The notes under the pieces were generated by a model. It saw nothing but the letters and a program-made list of their open reading frames with translations, had not been told where the DNA came from and did no database searches. Of a stretch of 64,000 bases of DNA, positions 1-11,845 are shown one piece after another. Position 1 is the first letter of the stretch. Each line of letters starts with the position of its first letter. The translations under genes and the position numbers were made by a program. This DNA comes from Liquidambar formosana (Eukaryota > Streptophyta > Magnoliopsida > Saxifragales > Altingiaceae), in the NCBI GenBank assembly GCA_039720395.1, contig CM077823.1:8264107-8328106 (forward strand). Reading direction: 5' to 3'.

Positions 1-965
1 GCGTGGAAAAATGCAACTTTTGATATTGGAAGTACGAAATCCAAGCCTTAGCTCCCAAATGACTTGGTTGATGAAGATAATGGAGGTCCCAACTCCAACT
101 CACCACCAAAACTCTCCAATATGCATGAATAAACCTAAAAATGTAAGAATGAGATGATAATCCAAAATAAATTACAAATCCTAGCTCCAAAACATGAGAA
201 AATACCTCTAAAAATGCAAAAGGAGTTGATGAGGATGAAAATCCATGAAATCCAAGCTCAAGTCACCATGAGCAAGCTCCAAACTCCACCAAGAGGTTGG
301 AGAAAATGAATTCAACCATAATAATGCATTCCCAAGCATCAAAGTGAGGTAGGAGAATGAAAAACCCAAATCCACAACCATACGCGCATAGATCGGGCTA
401 AAATACGCTAGATCCGAGCTTGCCGACGTCAGATCAAGGTTGCCGTGCTCCAGCGAGCCACCGTCGAGGCTTCGCCCCCTTCTCCTTCTCCTTCTCTCTC
501 TCTCTCTACATGCCCAAAAAGACCAGATCTGGTCTTTAAAATCGTGGTTGAGGGGTTTTTATAAGGGGTGAAGGGCACATGCATCATTTGACGCAAAATA
601 AAAAAAAAAATTGCATTCTGCTATACCTCGATCGATTAGGGTTTGAGGCCCGATCGATCGAACCATACCAGAACCCAATCCAATTATTCTGGGCACCTCC
701 GATCAATCGGCCTCAGGGCCCGATCAATCGGCCCTTGTTGAAAATGCCCAATAACGAGCCAAAACGCGTTCAAATGCTAACCACGCTCATTCTAACATGC
801 GTATGATGCAAAATAACAATAACCCTCACGTCATGCATCATCAAAAAGTGGTCCAAAGGTTACGTGTACCGCACGTGCAAATTATAAACCGATAAATCGT
901 GGGATTAACAATGTTAACCACAGATTAAACCCTTAATACCCTATTTAAAAATTATGAGCATTACA
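1..965 (-). mobile_element. LTR fragment, family B-like (B0), running off the window start
   Basis: Positions 390-480 match the blocks at 8990-9080 and 11560-11640 of the family B LTRs (AGATCGGGC, CGAGCTTGCC, GAGCCACC), followed by the same CT run. The middle part (580-800) differs, with repeats of CGATCAATCGG. The right end (ATTACA at about 960) returns to family A sequence. Minus orientation is taken from the relatives. No gene. Confidence 0.5.
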
Positions 966-3370
966 ACCCAGGCGACTAGCCGCCCAACCCTAGGTGGTCA
1001 CCCGAGTCACTTGCCTTTTTTTTGCTGAAGCGGGATTCCCTTCCTATTTTTACGAACTTTTCCGCCTCCAGTCACCATTCCATTTTATTTTCAGCCCTAA
1101 TTGACCTACTTGAGCCTTATTGGTTTATTCCACTAAAACCCTATAAATACCCCTTTTTGTTTCTGCATTAGGGGAGGCAATTAGAGCCACTTTGATGTAG
1201 TTAACCTAATTTCTGAAAGAGAGGTAGAGAGAGAGAGTTTTAAAGGAGAGCTAGGGTTTGTACGGAGGCTTGAAGGAGAGTGTTTCAAGCCATTCACAAG
1301 AGAACAAAGGAGCCTCTACAGCAACAAGAGAACTCAACCATAGGTATACCTCTATCTCCTTCATGCTGAAATTAGGGTTTTTGCTTAGAATAGCTTTATT
1401 ATATGTTCAAGTTTGAATTTTTATCATGTGTTGATGCTTCTATTAGTTAATATACATGATTTAAATGCTATTCATGATGAGTTATGCATGCTATAGGGTT
1501 ATTTCATGTGATTTAATGTGCAATTGTGATTATAGGGTTCTATTATCCTTCCTATAGTGCTAAAATTAGGGTTTTGCTTAGAATAGCTCTATTGCATGTT
1601 AAAACTTGAATTTTTATCATGTTTTGATGCTTTTATTAGCTAATATACATGATTAAAATGTCATTCATGATTAGTTTTGCATGATTTAGGGTTATTTCAT
1701 GTAGTTTAAAGTATAGTTGTGATTCTAGGGTTTCTACCATCCTTGTTTTAGGTAAGTTTCATATAGCCTATTAAGTTAGAGTTTTCTTCTGATTTTTCTT
1801 CATGGTTGTTATATATGTGATACATATAGAATAACTATGGTGTTGGTTGTATGCATGTAGTTGATTTCTCAGGGTTTTGGAGACATTATCCTTTTCGAAG
1901 GATAATTATCCTTTTGTCATATAGGGTTTTGCATGAGAGATTTCTGTGACGTGTTTAAGCATGAAATCGCTTCTATTGTGTTCTAGAATGTATATTTTAC
2001 GTAGGATATGTTGATTGCACCTCCCCATGATGAGGTTTTTACATAAAATTATCTTAGGATAGTTTCACTTAAGAAAGCTTGCCATAGGAAGGCCCTCTTG
2101 CATATTTTATATAAAATATTAACTTTTGGGTTAAAGTTTTCTTTGTTATCATGCTTATTAATGTTATTGGAGGTTCTTATGAGTTCTAGCATGTTTTTGT
2201 TAGTGTTTATGCATATTAGTTGAGTCATTGCATGTTGGGTTGGACTAGGGTTTTTATTAGCTCATGATTCGTGTTATTTGCATGACTTATGGATGATTTT
2301 AGGCCTTATTTCAATTCTGTCTAGATTTTTTTATTGTCATTAATATCATATTTTTAGCATGACATAGCCTATTGTTGAGCATGATAATTGCTTAGTTGGA
2401 AATTAGATTGGTTAGTTATTTGTTTTTATGGATATTGCATGCAAATTGCAAGTAACTTGGCAGGTACAAAACCCATAGAAAATGGGATATGGTAGGTGCA
2501 ATTACCCCACCAATGTGGGGTGATTACTTTGGCTGTTGCAAGAAGAAATCTTGCAAATCAAGTAATTACCTTATGAGATAGGGTGATTACTTTGACAGGT
2601 TGATGTTGCTTATGGTAAGTAGGGTTTGAAAGTACCCTAATTCACTTTTCTTTCCTTAAAACTTTCCCTTCTCCCTCCTAGAGTTATTTCCTAATAGGGT
2701 GATATGGTAAGTTCTACAGTTTCCTTTCATAAGAAAATCCCTTTTCAATAAAAGTTTCTATCTTTATTGAAATACCATATTTTCTAAAGATCTTTTGAGA
2801 ATCATTTATCTTTGGAAACTGCTATATTTTATGGAAGGAAAACTAGGGTTTACCATAAGTCTTTATTAGGTTATAACCCTAATTCTATTCGAACTACGTA
2901 GACTTTGATCCATGTACTTCCATACATATTACGTAGGCGCTCGTTTTGAGGTTCAAGTCCGCCCTAGGATACTAAGTGTCCTAGGTTTTCTTTTCTCTTC
3001 TTTTTCTCTCTTTTCTCTTTTATTTTCTTGCCTATGTGGATGGATGGAATGATGATATGCATGCTGTCTTGTGATGATAATTGTTGATTTATGTGTGTTT
3101 AAGACTTTGATTTAACCTAATTAAATTGAGAGACCGATTAGGGCGATATAGGTGCCTATAGGCTTTGCCTAGAACCTTCCCATATCGTAACTTAGCCTCT
3201 GGATTCACAATCCTTGGTTTTCCAAAAAAGATCTTTTGCCTTACCATTTTTAAACATGGAGTCACTTTTGTTTTGAAATAAAACATTTTTAGGGTTTTCC
3301 TCGTTTCCTTAAAAAATGAGGTGGCAACTCCCCCTTTTTCAAACCCCATGTGGGCCACCTTCCTGGGTCC
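966..3370 (+). mobile_element. LTR remnant, family A copy A0
   Basis: Collinear with 12570-14240 (A2). A TATA box (TATAAATA, 1142-1149) is followed by a conserved leader (GCATTAGGGGAGGCA), then modules beginning AAATTAGGGTTTTTGC at 1368 and about 1564. GGTGGCAACTCC at 3321 resembles the TGGCGACTCC primer-site region of Ty3/Gypsy Tat/Ogre-like elements, so 2940-3370 probably crosses the LTR/internal boundary. No intact protein is coded. Lineage is inferred from motif memory. Confidence 0.55.
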
Positions 3371-4365
3371 ACAGACATAGTATGCTATTTTTTGTCACAA
3401 CATCAATTCCCTCTATTTTTTATAAACTACCAACTACCATCTTCCAACCTCTATTGTTCCAACCAACTACCAACTATCATCTTCCACCCATAATAATAGT
3501 GGATCAAATGCAAGGTTGCTTGAGTGGGAAGAATGGGCTAAAAATATTGTATTTATTTATGGGCTATTTGGTTACTAAGAAAATTTTGGAAGAGAATGGA
3601 GGAAGAGAAATATTGTATTTTTCACAGTTGTTGGTGTGTTTGGTTGTTGAGAAATAGAGGGACATTTGACATGGAAAATATAGCAATAGCTTACCCTCAT
3701 GCCAATTCCCTTGTGCCATATTTGGCACAAAGGTGAGCTATTGCTACTTTTAGCACAAGTTTTTAGCACACCATTAGAGCAGCCTAACTTGTGCTAAATG
3801 CTATAATACAACAATAGCATAGGTTATAGCTCACTATTAGAGATGCTCTAATACTATAATTTGCTAATGCTATAGTTCTAAAATCAAGCAACACATATAA
3901 CGACTACACTGAGGTTCTAAGTTGAAGTTTTGAGTTTAAGGCTATAATATCTTGTTCATAAGTGTTGGGCCTATGATTTTGAACTCAGCAAAGTAGATCG
4001 AACCATGACTATAAATCAGGGTTCAAACTTGGCCATTATATTTTTCTTTATTAATTTTTTTTTTCCTTATCATGGCTTCTTATTTGTGGTTGAGAAAACG
4101 AGAGAGCGAGCGAACATGCGTGCAAATTTAATAAAACTCATTCCTTTTTTTATTGGAAAATTTTTACTAGTAATTGGTAGCTAGTATATTTAATTTTCAA
4201 TTAGCTAAATGACAATGCTCAGTAGTTGTGTGCATTTCAAACAAGAAGCTATCAATACAATGTTTAAGGAGGATGTACTCCTAACCCAAAAGAAAGAACA
4301 TTCTGCAAAATTATTAAACCTCTTGACTTTTGTTTTGAATTTGAGCTATGGGTAGATTTTGTTTC
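3371..4365. other. Intergenic, AT-rich, small inverted repeat
   Basis: No gene is supported. AGCAATAGCTTAC (3680) and the inverse GTGAGCTATTGCT (3733) flank a core with GTGCCA/TGGCAC. Repeats of AGCACA and GCTATA continue to about 3870, suggesting a degenerate foldback element. The rest is unassigned. Confidence 0.3.
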
Positions 4366-4873
4366 TGTTGGAACCAAATACAGATATTACCTCAAAAATA
4401 GTGAAGTACATAAAATTAGGCTAAGTTGAGGTGCGACTAGGTCACTCTCTTTAAGACGGTTGGTGCCACTACGGGTATATTCTGATGTAGTAGCATCTAC
4501 TAGCATGCCGCCTCCAGGATACAACAACTTAGTTTTTTGCTGTAACTCTTCTAATCTGCACAATTAGAGAAGACGAAACTTCTCCCAACACCCTACTTTG
4601 CCTAAACATCTATACTCGGTAAAATAAAAAAATATAAAAGAACTTAGAAAGAAATAAGGGAGTCGAGAATTCTGAAAATCTGATTCAAAAAGCTTGGGGA
4701 ATGTCCTCAATATATAGAATTAAGAAAGTGTAATGGTCTAGCACAACATAAGGCTATCATAATATTAGAATGGAGGTTACCCAATAAATTGTGCCATAAA
4801 ATCGTAGGTTACACAAATATATATATATTATTTATTAGACCGTTATTACTTTTTATTAAAATAAACTCCAACA
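4366..4873 (-). mobile_element. LTR, family C copy C1
   Basis: Begins TGTTGGAACC and ends CTCCAACA. It is collinear over its whole length with 14246-14836. On the minus strand a G-rich tract (GTGGGGGAT) directly precedes TGTTGGAG, as a polypurine tract precedes a 3' LTR, so the element reads leftward and its interior would lie to the right. Confidence 0.6.
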
Positions 4874-6494
4874 ATCCCCCACTTATTTTAATAAAAATTA
4901 GATAAGTCAATTTGGGCAAAGCTAGAACTTCATGCATCATAAGGGTAGCAATGCCTTGAAACCCTCACTTAGAGTTTTAGCGATTCCCGTATTAGAGTCA
5001 AAGTGGACTAAGCCTTGAAACTAAGACTGCTTGGGGATACATAAAAATCACGTCACATACATGTCATTCTAGGTGTCTCCATACAAGTTTCATAAGCCAA
5101 CACATTATGGTCATGTGCTTAATCCCAGTTTTCATAAGCGTTCTAGAGAATTAGCCCAATTCTCATAAGAAGCGGCCTCACTTCCACACTCATATAGGTG
5201 AGTTTATCAAGGATGCTCCTGTAACTCTAACATCCCACCCATAAGGGCTATAGAACTCATTAACAAATAATCTTAACTTCCAAATCGTTACAAGATCGTA
5301 TGCACCACACCATAGGATGGACTATCAGTCTTAAGAAACTATATACATTGTGCATGTCCACTCACAAACCACTCTATGATTCATTTGACCCTTTAACCTA
5401 GTTCTTAGGATCTCTAGTCCCTAGGTAGGGTATCCTCATGGGTGATTTAATTATTTTTGGATTTAAGTCCCATCTCCCTTGATGTATATTCCAAATTATT
5501 TTTTCAAGTCAGGATCCGCGCGCAAGACTATCACATGATTTCATATAATCAACATTTATTGAGTCAATGCTTAAATATCATCTCACAAATCTAGATTTTT
5601 CATAATATCTATTATGTACTTTGCCAATCACAGCAGTACTATCACAATCATATCATATCTCAATATAGCAAGACAAACGGTACTGATATATCCCACATAG
5701 ATATCTCATAAATAAAATCACATAACCTACCTATTTCTTCACTGGTTGAGGCTAGAGTTATAAGCTCTAACTTCATAGTGGACTTTCCAACAAAGAGCTC
5801 CACTTCCCAATATAAACACATAACAAGTGGAAATTACAAAATCACCAAATTGAATGTACCAATTCACATCTCTACACCCTTCAAGTATAACAGATATCAC
5901 ATATATAATAAGATATAATACGTAGTTTTAAGAACTACATATCCACAATCAATTAGTATACCCCCACCATCTCTAGATTTAAAGGAACATATCCACATTT
6001 ATGACATAGAAAGAAAAAACTCATTGTAAATGTGGAGAAAATTCTATAACTAGAATAGAATAATCCTAGAGGAACAAATGAATAAAAAATTACTAAAGAG
6101 AATAAGCACTATGCAACATATGAACTTACATAGTCAAATCACCATACCTCTTGTCCTCTTTAAAATTCCCAGTTAGGATTATCTGATTTGTGGGTTTGCA
6201 GCACTACATGACACTTCTAATAATAGTGCTTAAAAACATATGTGACCAACAAATCTAAGCAATAAATAAATTACTATATCTTCGGTAAAACTCGAACCAT
6301 GGGAAAACAAGTAGGTAAATGGGGAGAGGGAATTAGAGCGTTCAGTAGTTAGTATGCGTCCAAAACAAAGCATCTCTTTTATTGAACAAAATAAATAAAT
6401 GGAGCATAAAATCTGAACTTCAATATAAAAATTGTTGAATCTTCTCTCCCTATTTTTAAACCTTCCATTTTACTCCATAACAGTTGTGAACTTA
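4874..6494 (-). other. Possible non-coding interior of the family C element
   Basis: Follows the presumed polypurine tract of LTR C1. No reading frame with gag or pol motifs was seen. It could be the non-coding end of a LARD-like element or unrelated host DNA. Confidence 0.25.
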
Positions 6495-6905
6495 GGAAAA
6501 TGGCCCACATAATCTCATATGAAAAACAAGGAGTCGCCACCCTATTTTTAAGGAACGGGGGAAACCTTAAAAATATTATTATTCCCAAAACACACATGAC
6601 TCCATTTTTAAAAGGAAAGGCAAAAGTCTTGAACCAAAAATCGGATTTGGGGGCTAAGTTACGAAGTAGGAAGGTTCTAGGCCAAACCCATAGGCACCCA
6701 CATTGTCCTAATTGGTCTCTTAATTTAATTGGGCTAAATTAACAACTTATTCACATGCAAATCAATATCAAACAATAAAATACAGCAAGCTAATCAATCA
6801 CAAATCCATCCACATCAACTATCCATCACAAGAGAATAAATAAAAGAAAAAGGGAAAAGAAAACCTAGGATACTTAGTATCCTAAAGCGGACTTGAACAT
6901 CAAAA
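6495..6905 (-). mobile_element. Inverted family A fragment (A3)
   Basis: Reverse complement of the A0 end region (about 2943-3365), including GGAGTCGCCACC (the inverse of GGTGGCGACTCC) at about 6531 and CGGACTTGAAC at 6888. It is cut at the right by the start of A1. Confidence 0.55.
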
Positions 6906-6910
6906 GAGAG

Positions 6911-9900
6911 TGTCACACCCATTTTTTTCACCTTAGCTAGGGTTTGACATTTCATATAGCTTTTTGTTTCCTTTTTTAGTCTAGTATTTTGCATTAAGTT
7001 TCTAGGGTCTTAAGGATAATGGGTATAAATTTTGGTTCAATTTGGAGTTGATCTTGAGGGTTAATAAGAGATCTTGTGACTTGAGGGGCATAATCGTCTT
7101 TTAGGTCACAAACTTTCCATTTGACCTTGAAATGGTCTCCAATTGGAGTTCATATAGATGCATATGAAGTATTTACAGGTTCAATTTGATGAATTGATGG
7201 TTTGGGATTAATCCGGCTCATAACGGTTCAAGTTGGTTAAAAGACCCTCTCTTGGTTCGCTCAAATCAGCTCATGATTTACACTCAATTTTCCCTCATTT
7301 GACTTCAATTAGTCTTAATTTAATTCCTAAAGATGTTTTAAAAGGTTGAATTTTGAATTAGAAAGCATTTGGTGTGACCTTGTGTGCATATCTAAGTTTT
7401 GCGACGGTGGTGCATAGCGGTTAGCCACCTTTGTAAGACCTAGCCATGTACCTATGGTTAAGGATTTTTGCCCTAAAACATCTAAAAATGTGTTCCTTTT
7501 CAAAACACTGTAACGACCCAAAATTGGGACCGTTAGTTAAGTAGTAAGAAAATCAATTTTAAACCAATTTTTAGTGGATGTTTAATAAAAATATTTATTT
7601 TGGAAACTTTTTTAGAAAATCCGGCATGGTCTCGTCTGTAAATAGGACATACCAAGTTATCGACTATTCAAAAACCTGTGGAAAACACAATAATAATAAT
7701 TCCAATTCATCCACACAATAGTCCAAAAATAAACACATTTACAGGCTGTATCATAGTCACATGGGTCCCATTCAATCCACTTCACTACTAATTTAATTAT
7801 TGTAGGCTATGAAATTAAAATTAATACATGCCTAGGCTCAAAGCCTATCTCAAATATTCTCTACATGAATGCAAGCATGTCAACGTGCTCCCAAAACCCA
7901 AGTCAATTTAGCTTTGAAAATATGACCTGTAAGAAAACTGTGGGGGTATGAGCTATACGCTCAGTAGGAAAACATTTTTCAAAATAATCCAAAGTTTTAA
8001 AAACCATAGTTTATATACATTTTAAGCACCCGGCAAAACCATTGATTAGTTTGCAATATAATCTTCCAGTAAATAAAACTGATACAGGTATAATGAAATA
8101 AACTATAAAAGTTAAATCATTTAATACCAACGCCCCTTTTTCCTTTTTTAAAGAGGTAAGAAATAACTCAATTCATTTGTTATTAACATCATCATTTGAC
8201 AAATGAATTATCCATTATTTTCTGATATCATATCATGGCCTTATTAGCCAATAATCATCATTCACCATTCACCATATCTGGCAATCCATAACATCACTCT
8301 TTCAAACTGATAAATCCTCCCCAGGTCATGCGGGGCCTTCGCGCGCAGAAATAAGAGGTAACACTATGGATCCCTATCTGGGTCTAGAAAGTATCCTCAA
8401 GAGGAAACACTATGAATCCTACATGGATCCAGAAAGTAACCTCATTTCGGGAACACTACAATCGTTAGGACCGGAAAGTACCCCTTTTTATCACATCCAT
8501 ATCATCACCACTTGTCTATTCATTTATCAATTCCATAATTCTCACATAATCCGAAACATTATATATAAATTTTCCAAAAACCACATAATAGGTTTGTGCT
8601 TTGAAAACGATATGAAATAATTTCATAAATCATGGTAATCATTCCCCAAACATTTTTCAAAATAATGGTTTCAAAAATATGTATATAAAAGTGACCCCCA
8701 ATATTTCGATCACACAAAAACAATCCAATAGGTTTTAAAATTAACCCATTTAAACCCTTAAACATATAAGAGTTTCATAAATAACAAGAATATAACAAAA
8801 GGGAGTATGTAAATCAACCCTAGGGTTTTCCAAAATTTATTAAAACCCATAAAATATACCCCCATGCATGATATTTATGCAAGGTCTACATGATTTATAC
8901 CCAAAACCCCCATGAATCCATGGTTTATAATGAGAAAAATGCCCCTACCTCAATGAAAAGTGATGACAATGCAAAACTATAGCCGGAGACATGTAGATCG
9001 GGCCAAATAATGCAAGATCCGTGCTTGCCGGCGTCGGATTGAGGCTGCCATGCTCCGGTGAGCCACCCACGACCTCTCCCGTCACTCTGCCTCTCTCATT
9101 CTCTCTCTCTCTTGGCTGGAAAAATGGAGAGAAATTTGTGGGTTAAGGGTTTGTATAGAAAAGGAGGGCAAAAGGGTCATTTTAACCCTTTATAAAAACT
9201 ACATATCGCAACTTTCAGACGTCTCAAATGTAGTTTCAGATGTCTGAAACTATACTCCAAAAAATATCGCTCTCTGTAATTTTTAGACGTCTGAATGTAA
9301 CTTTCAGATGTTTGAAATGTCACTTTCAAATGTCTGAAATGTGTTTCAAACGTCTAAAACACACAGACAGCTGAAAATTGACAGTCAATCAGGCTACACC
9401 TCCTCAGCACAGACATCAGCATTATATTAATTAAAAACATTTAAGTAAAAGGGAGAATAAAGAATGGAGCCCCCCATTTGAATCCAAATAAAATATCAAA
9501 AAAATCAAATTCCAAATATATCAAAATCTCATTTCCAAGTTTTAGTACAAAATCCGTCTCCCGACAGATTTTTCTAAAACAAACATATGAGGAACCCAAT
9601 CCAAACATGTTAATAAAATCCCATAAAATCGTAGAAGTCTTATAATATTATAAACTTCTATTACCGCAAAAAATTATCTTTAAAAACGAAAATTTACGAA
9701 AATTCATTTTTCCCCCACACTTAGCCAAATTTTAGCAGCTTAAACCCGAAGCCGCAAATAAGTCCCAACACTCCCTATGGACACTTGATGCATAAAAACA
9801 AGCATCAAATCACAAATATCATATTATCATACATATGGATTACCCATATATGGGGTTATCCAACAAATCAAGGGATTAATTACGCAAATCATACATTAAG

Positions 9901-10065
9901 CCATAATAATCCCTATTAAAAAAACAGGTCCTCACAAACACGGTCGTTTTGGCTTTCGTTTCGTCAAAATCGGACTTCGTTTGACCTCCGAAACACTTTT
10001 GGAAGTCGAAAGGGTGCAAAAAAGGCAAAACATGACGAGGCCCTTGGGTGACCACCTAGGCCTGG
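6911..10065 (+). mobile_element. LTR family A copy A1, split by a B insertion
   Basis: Starts TGTCACACCC at 6911, runs to 7508, is interrupted by B1 (7509-9936), and resumes at 9942 until another B element begins at 10066. Both halves align with A2 (11846-12580): the join at GGTCGTTTTGGCTTTCG is seamless in A2. No coding potential. Confidence 0.65.
7509..9936 (-). mobile_element. Solo LTR, family B copy B1
   Basis: 2,428 bases with TG...CA ends. On the minus strand it starts TGTGAGGACC and ends GGTCGTTACA. It is flanked by an exact 5-bp duplication, AACAC at 7504-7508 and 9937-9941. No internal region, primer site or ORF is present, which fits a solo LTR left by LTR-LTR recombination. It carries a tandem set of the palindrome AGACGTCT and variants (9215-9362). 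Confidence 0.75.
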
Positions 10066-11845
10066 TGTAACGACCCAAAATTGGGGCTGTTAGTTAAGTA
10101 GTAAGAAATCAATTTTAAACTAATTTTAGTGGATGTTTGATAAAAATATTTATTTTGAAAATCTTTTTAGAAAATCCGGCATGGTCCTGTCTGTAAATAG
10201 GACGTACCAAGTTATCGACTATTCAAAAACCTGTGAAAAACACAATAATAATATTTCCAGTTCATCCACACAATAGTCCAAAAATAAACACATTCACAAG
10301 TTGTATCGTAGTCACATAGGTCCCATTCAGTCCACATCACTACTAATTAATTATTATAGGCCATGAAATTAAAATTAATATATGCCTAGGCTCAAAGCCT
10401 ATCTCAAATATTCTCTACATGAATGCAAGCATGTCGACGTGCTCCCAAAACCTAGGTCAACTTAGTTTTGAAAATATGACCTACAAGAAAATTGTAGGGG
10501 TATGAGCTACATGCTCAGTAGGAAGACATTTCTCAAAATAACCCAAAGTTTTAAAAACCATAATTTATCTATTTTTCAAGGAGTCCTGCAAAACCATTGA
10601 TTAGTTTGCAATATAATTTTCAACAAATAAAACTGATACAGATATAATGAAATAAATTGTGAAAGTTAAATCATTTAATACCAATACCCTTTTCTCCTTT
10701 TTAAAGAGGTAAGAAATAACTCAATTTATTTGTTATTAAAATCATCATTTATGATATCATTTCACGGCCTTATAAGCCATATAATCATCATCAACCATAT
10801 CTGGCAATCCATAACATCAGTTTTTTCAAACTGATAAATCCTACTTAGGTTATACAGGGCCCTCGCACGCGGAAAATAAGAAGAAACATTATGGATCCCT
10901 ATCTGGGTCTAGAAAGTAACCTCAAGAGGAAACACTATGAATCCTACATGGATCCAGAAAGTAACCTCATTATGAGGAAACACTATGGATCTGCTTGGAT
11001 CCAGAAAGTAACCTCATTTCGGAAACATTACAGTCGTTAGGATTGGAAAATACCCCTTATCATCACGTCCATATCATCACCATTTGTCCATTCATTTATC
11101 AATTCCATAATTCTCACATAATTTGGAAAATTATATATAAATTTTCCAAAAAACCACATAATAGGTTTGTGCTTTGAAAACCATATGAAATAATTCCATA
11201 ATTTCCATATAAACTGGAAAATTTTATATATATATATATAAATTTTCCAAGAAAACCATACAACAGATGGGTTCATAAAAATCACAATAAATAACCCCCA
11301 TAAATCATTTCCAAATGAATGATTTCAAAAACAACATTTTTACAACCAAAATGATGTGAATCAAACCCTAAATTTCCCACAATTTGTAAAACTTAGCAAA
11401 TATATACCCCATGCATGATATATATGCAAAAGCTAACAAATACATGTAAATCTACATGATTTATACCCAAACCCCCATGTAACAAAGGTTTCAAAATGAG
11501 AAAATGTCCCCCTACCTCAAAAATGAGTGATGCAAATGCCAAACCATCCCTACACGTACATAGATCGGGCTAAACTATGCTGAATCCGAGCTTGCCAGCA
11601 TCGGATCGGGGCTGCCATGGTCTGGCGAGCCACCTACGACCTCCCCCGTCACTCTCCCTCTCTCATTTTCTTTTTCTCTCGGTTGGAAAAATGGAGAAGG
11701 CTCTAGAATCTCGTGGGTTAAAGGGTTTATATAGAAAAGGGGGGCAAAAAAGTCATTTTAGCCCTTTATAAAAACTGCAGATCGCAACTTTCAGACGTCT
11801 GAAATGTAGTTTCAGACGTCTGAAACTATACTCCAGAAAACCTCG
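10066..11845 (-). mobile_element. Truncated LTR, family B copy B2
   Basis: Starts TGTAACGACCC like B1 and stays collinear with it to about 9265 of B1, then stops abruptly where A2 begins (TGCCATACCCC). The other end of the LTR was not found downstream. AGACGTCT palindromes recur at 11797-11822. It holds three tandem blocks around AGAAAGTAACCTCA at 10910-11015, against two in B1. Confidence 0.65.

Noticed and set aside
579..806. 75-residue ORF at the window start
   Set aside because: It lies inside LTR B0 and is built on repeated CGATCAATCGG words.
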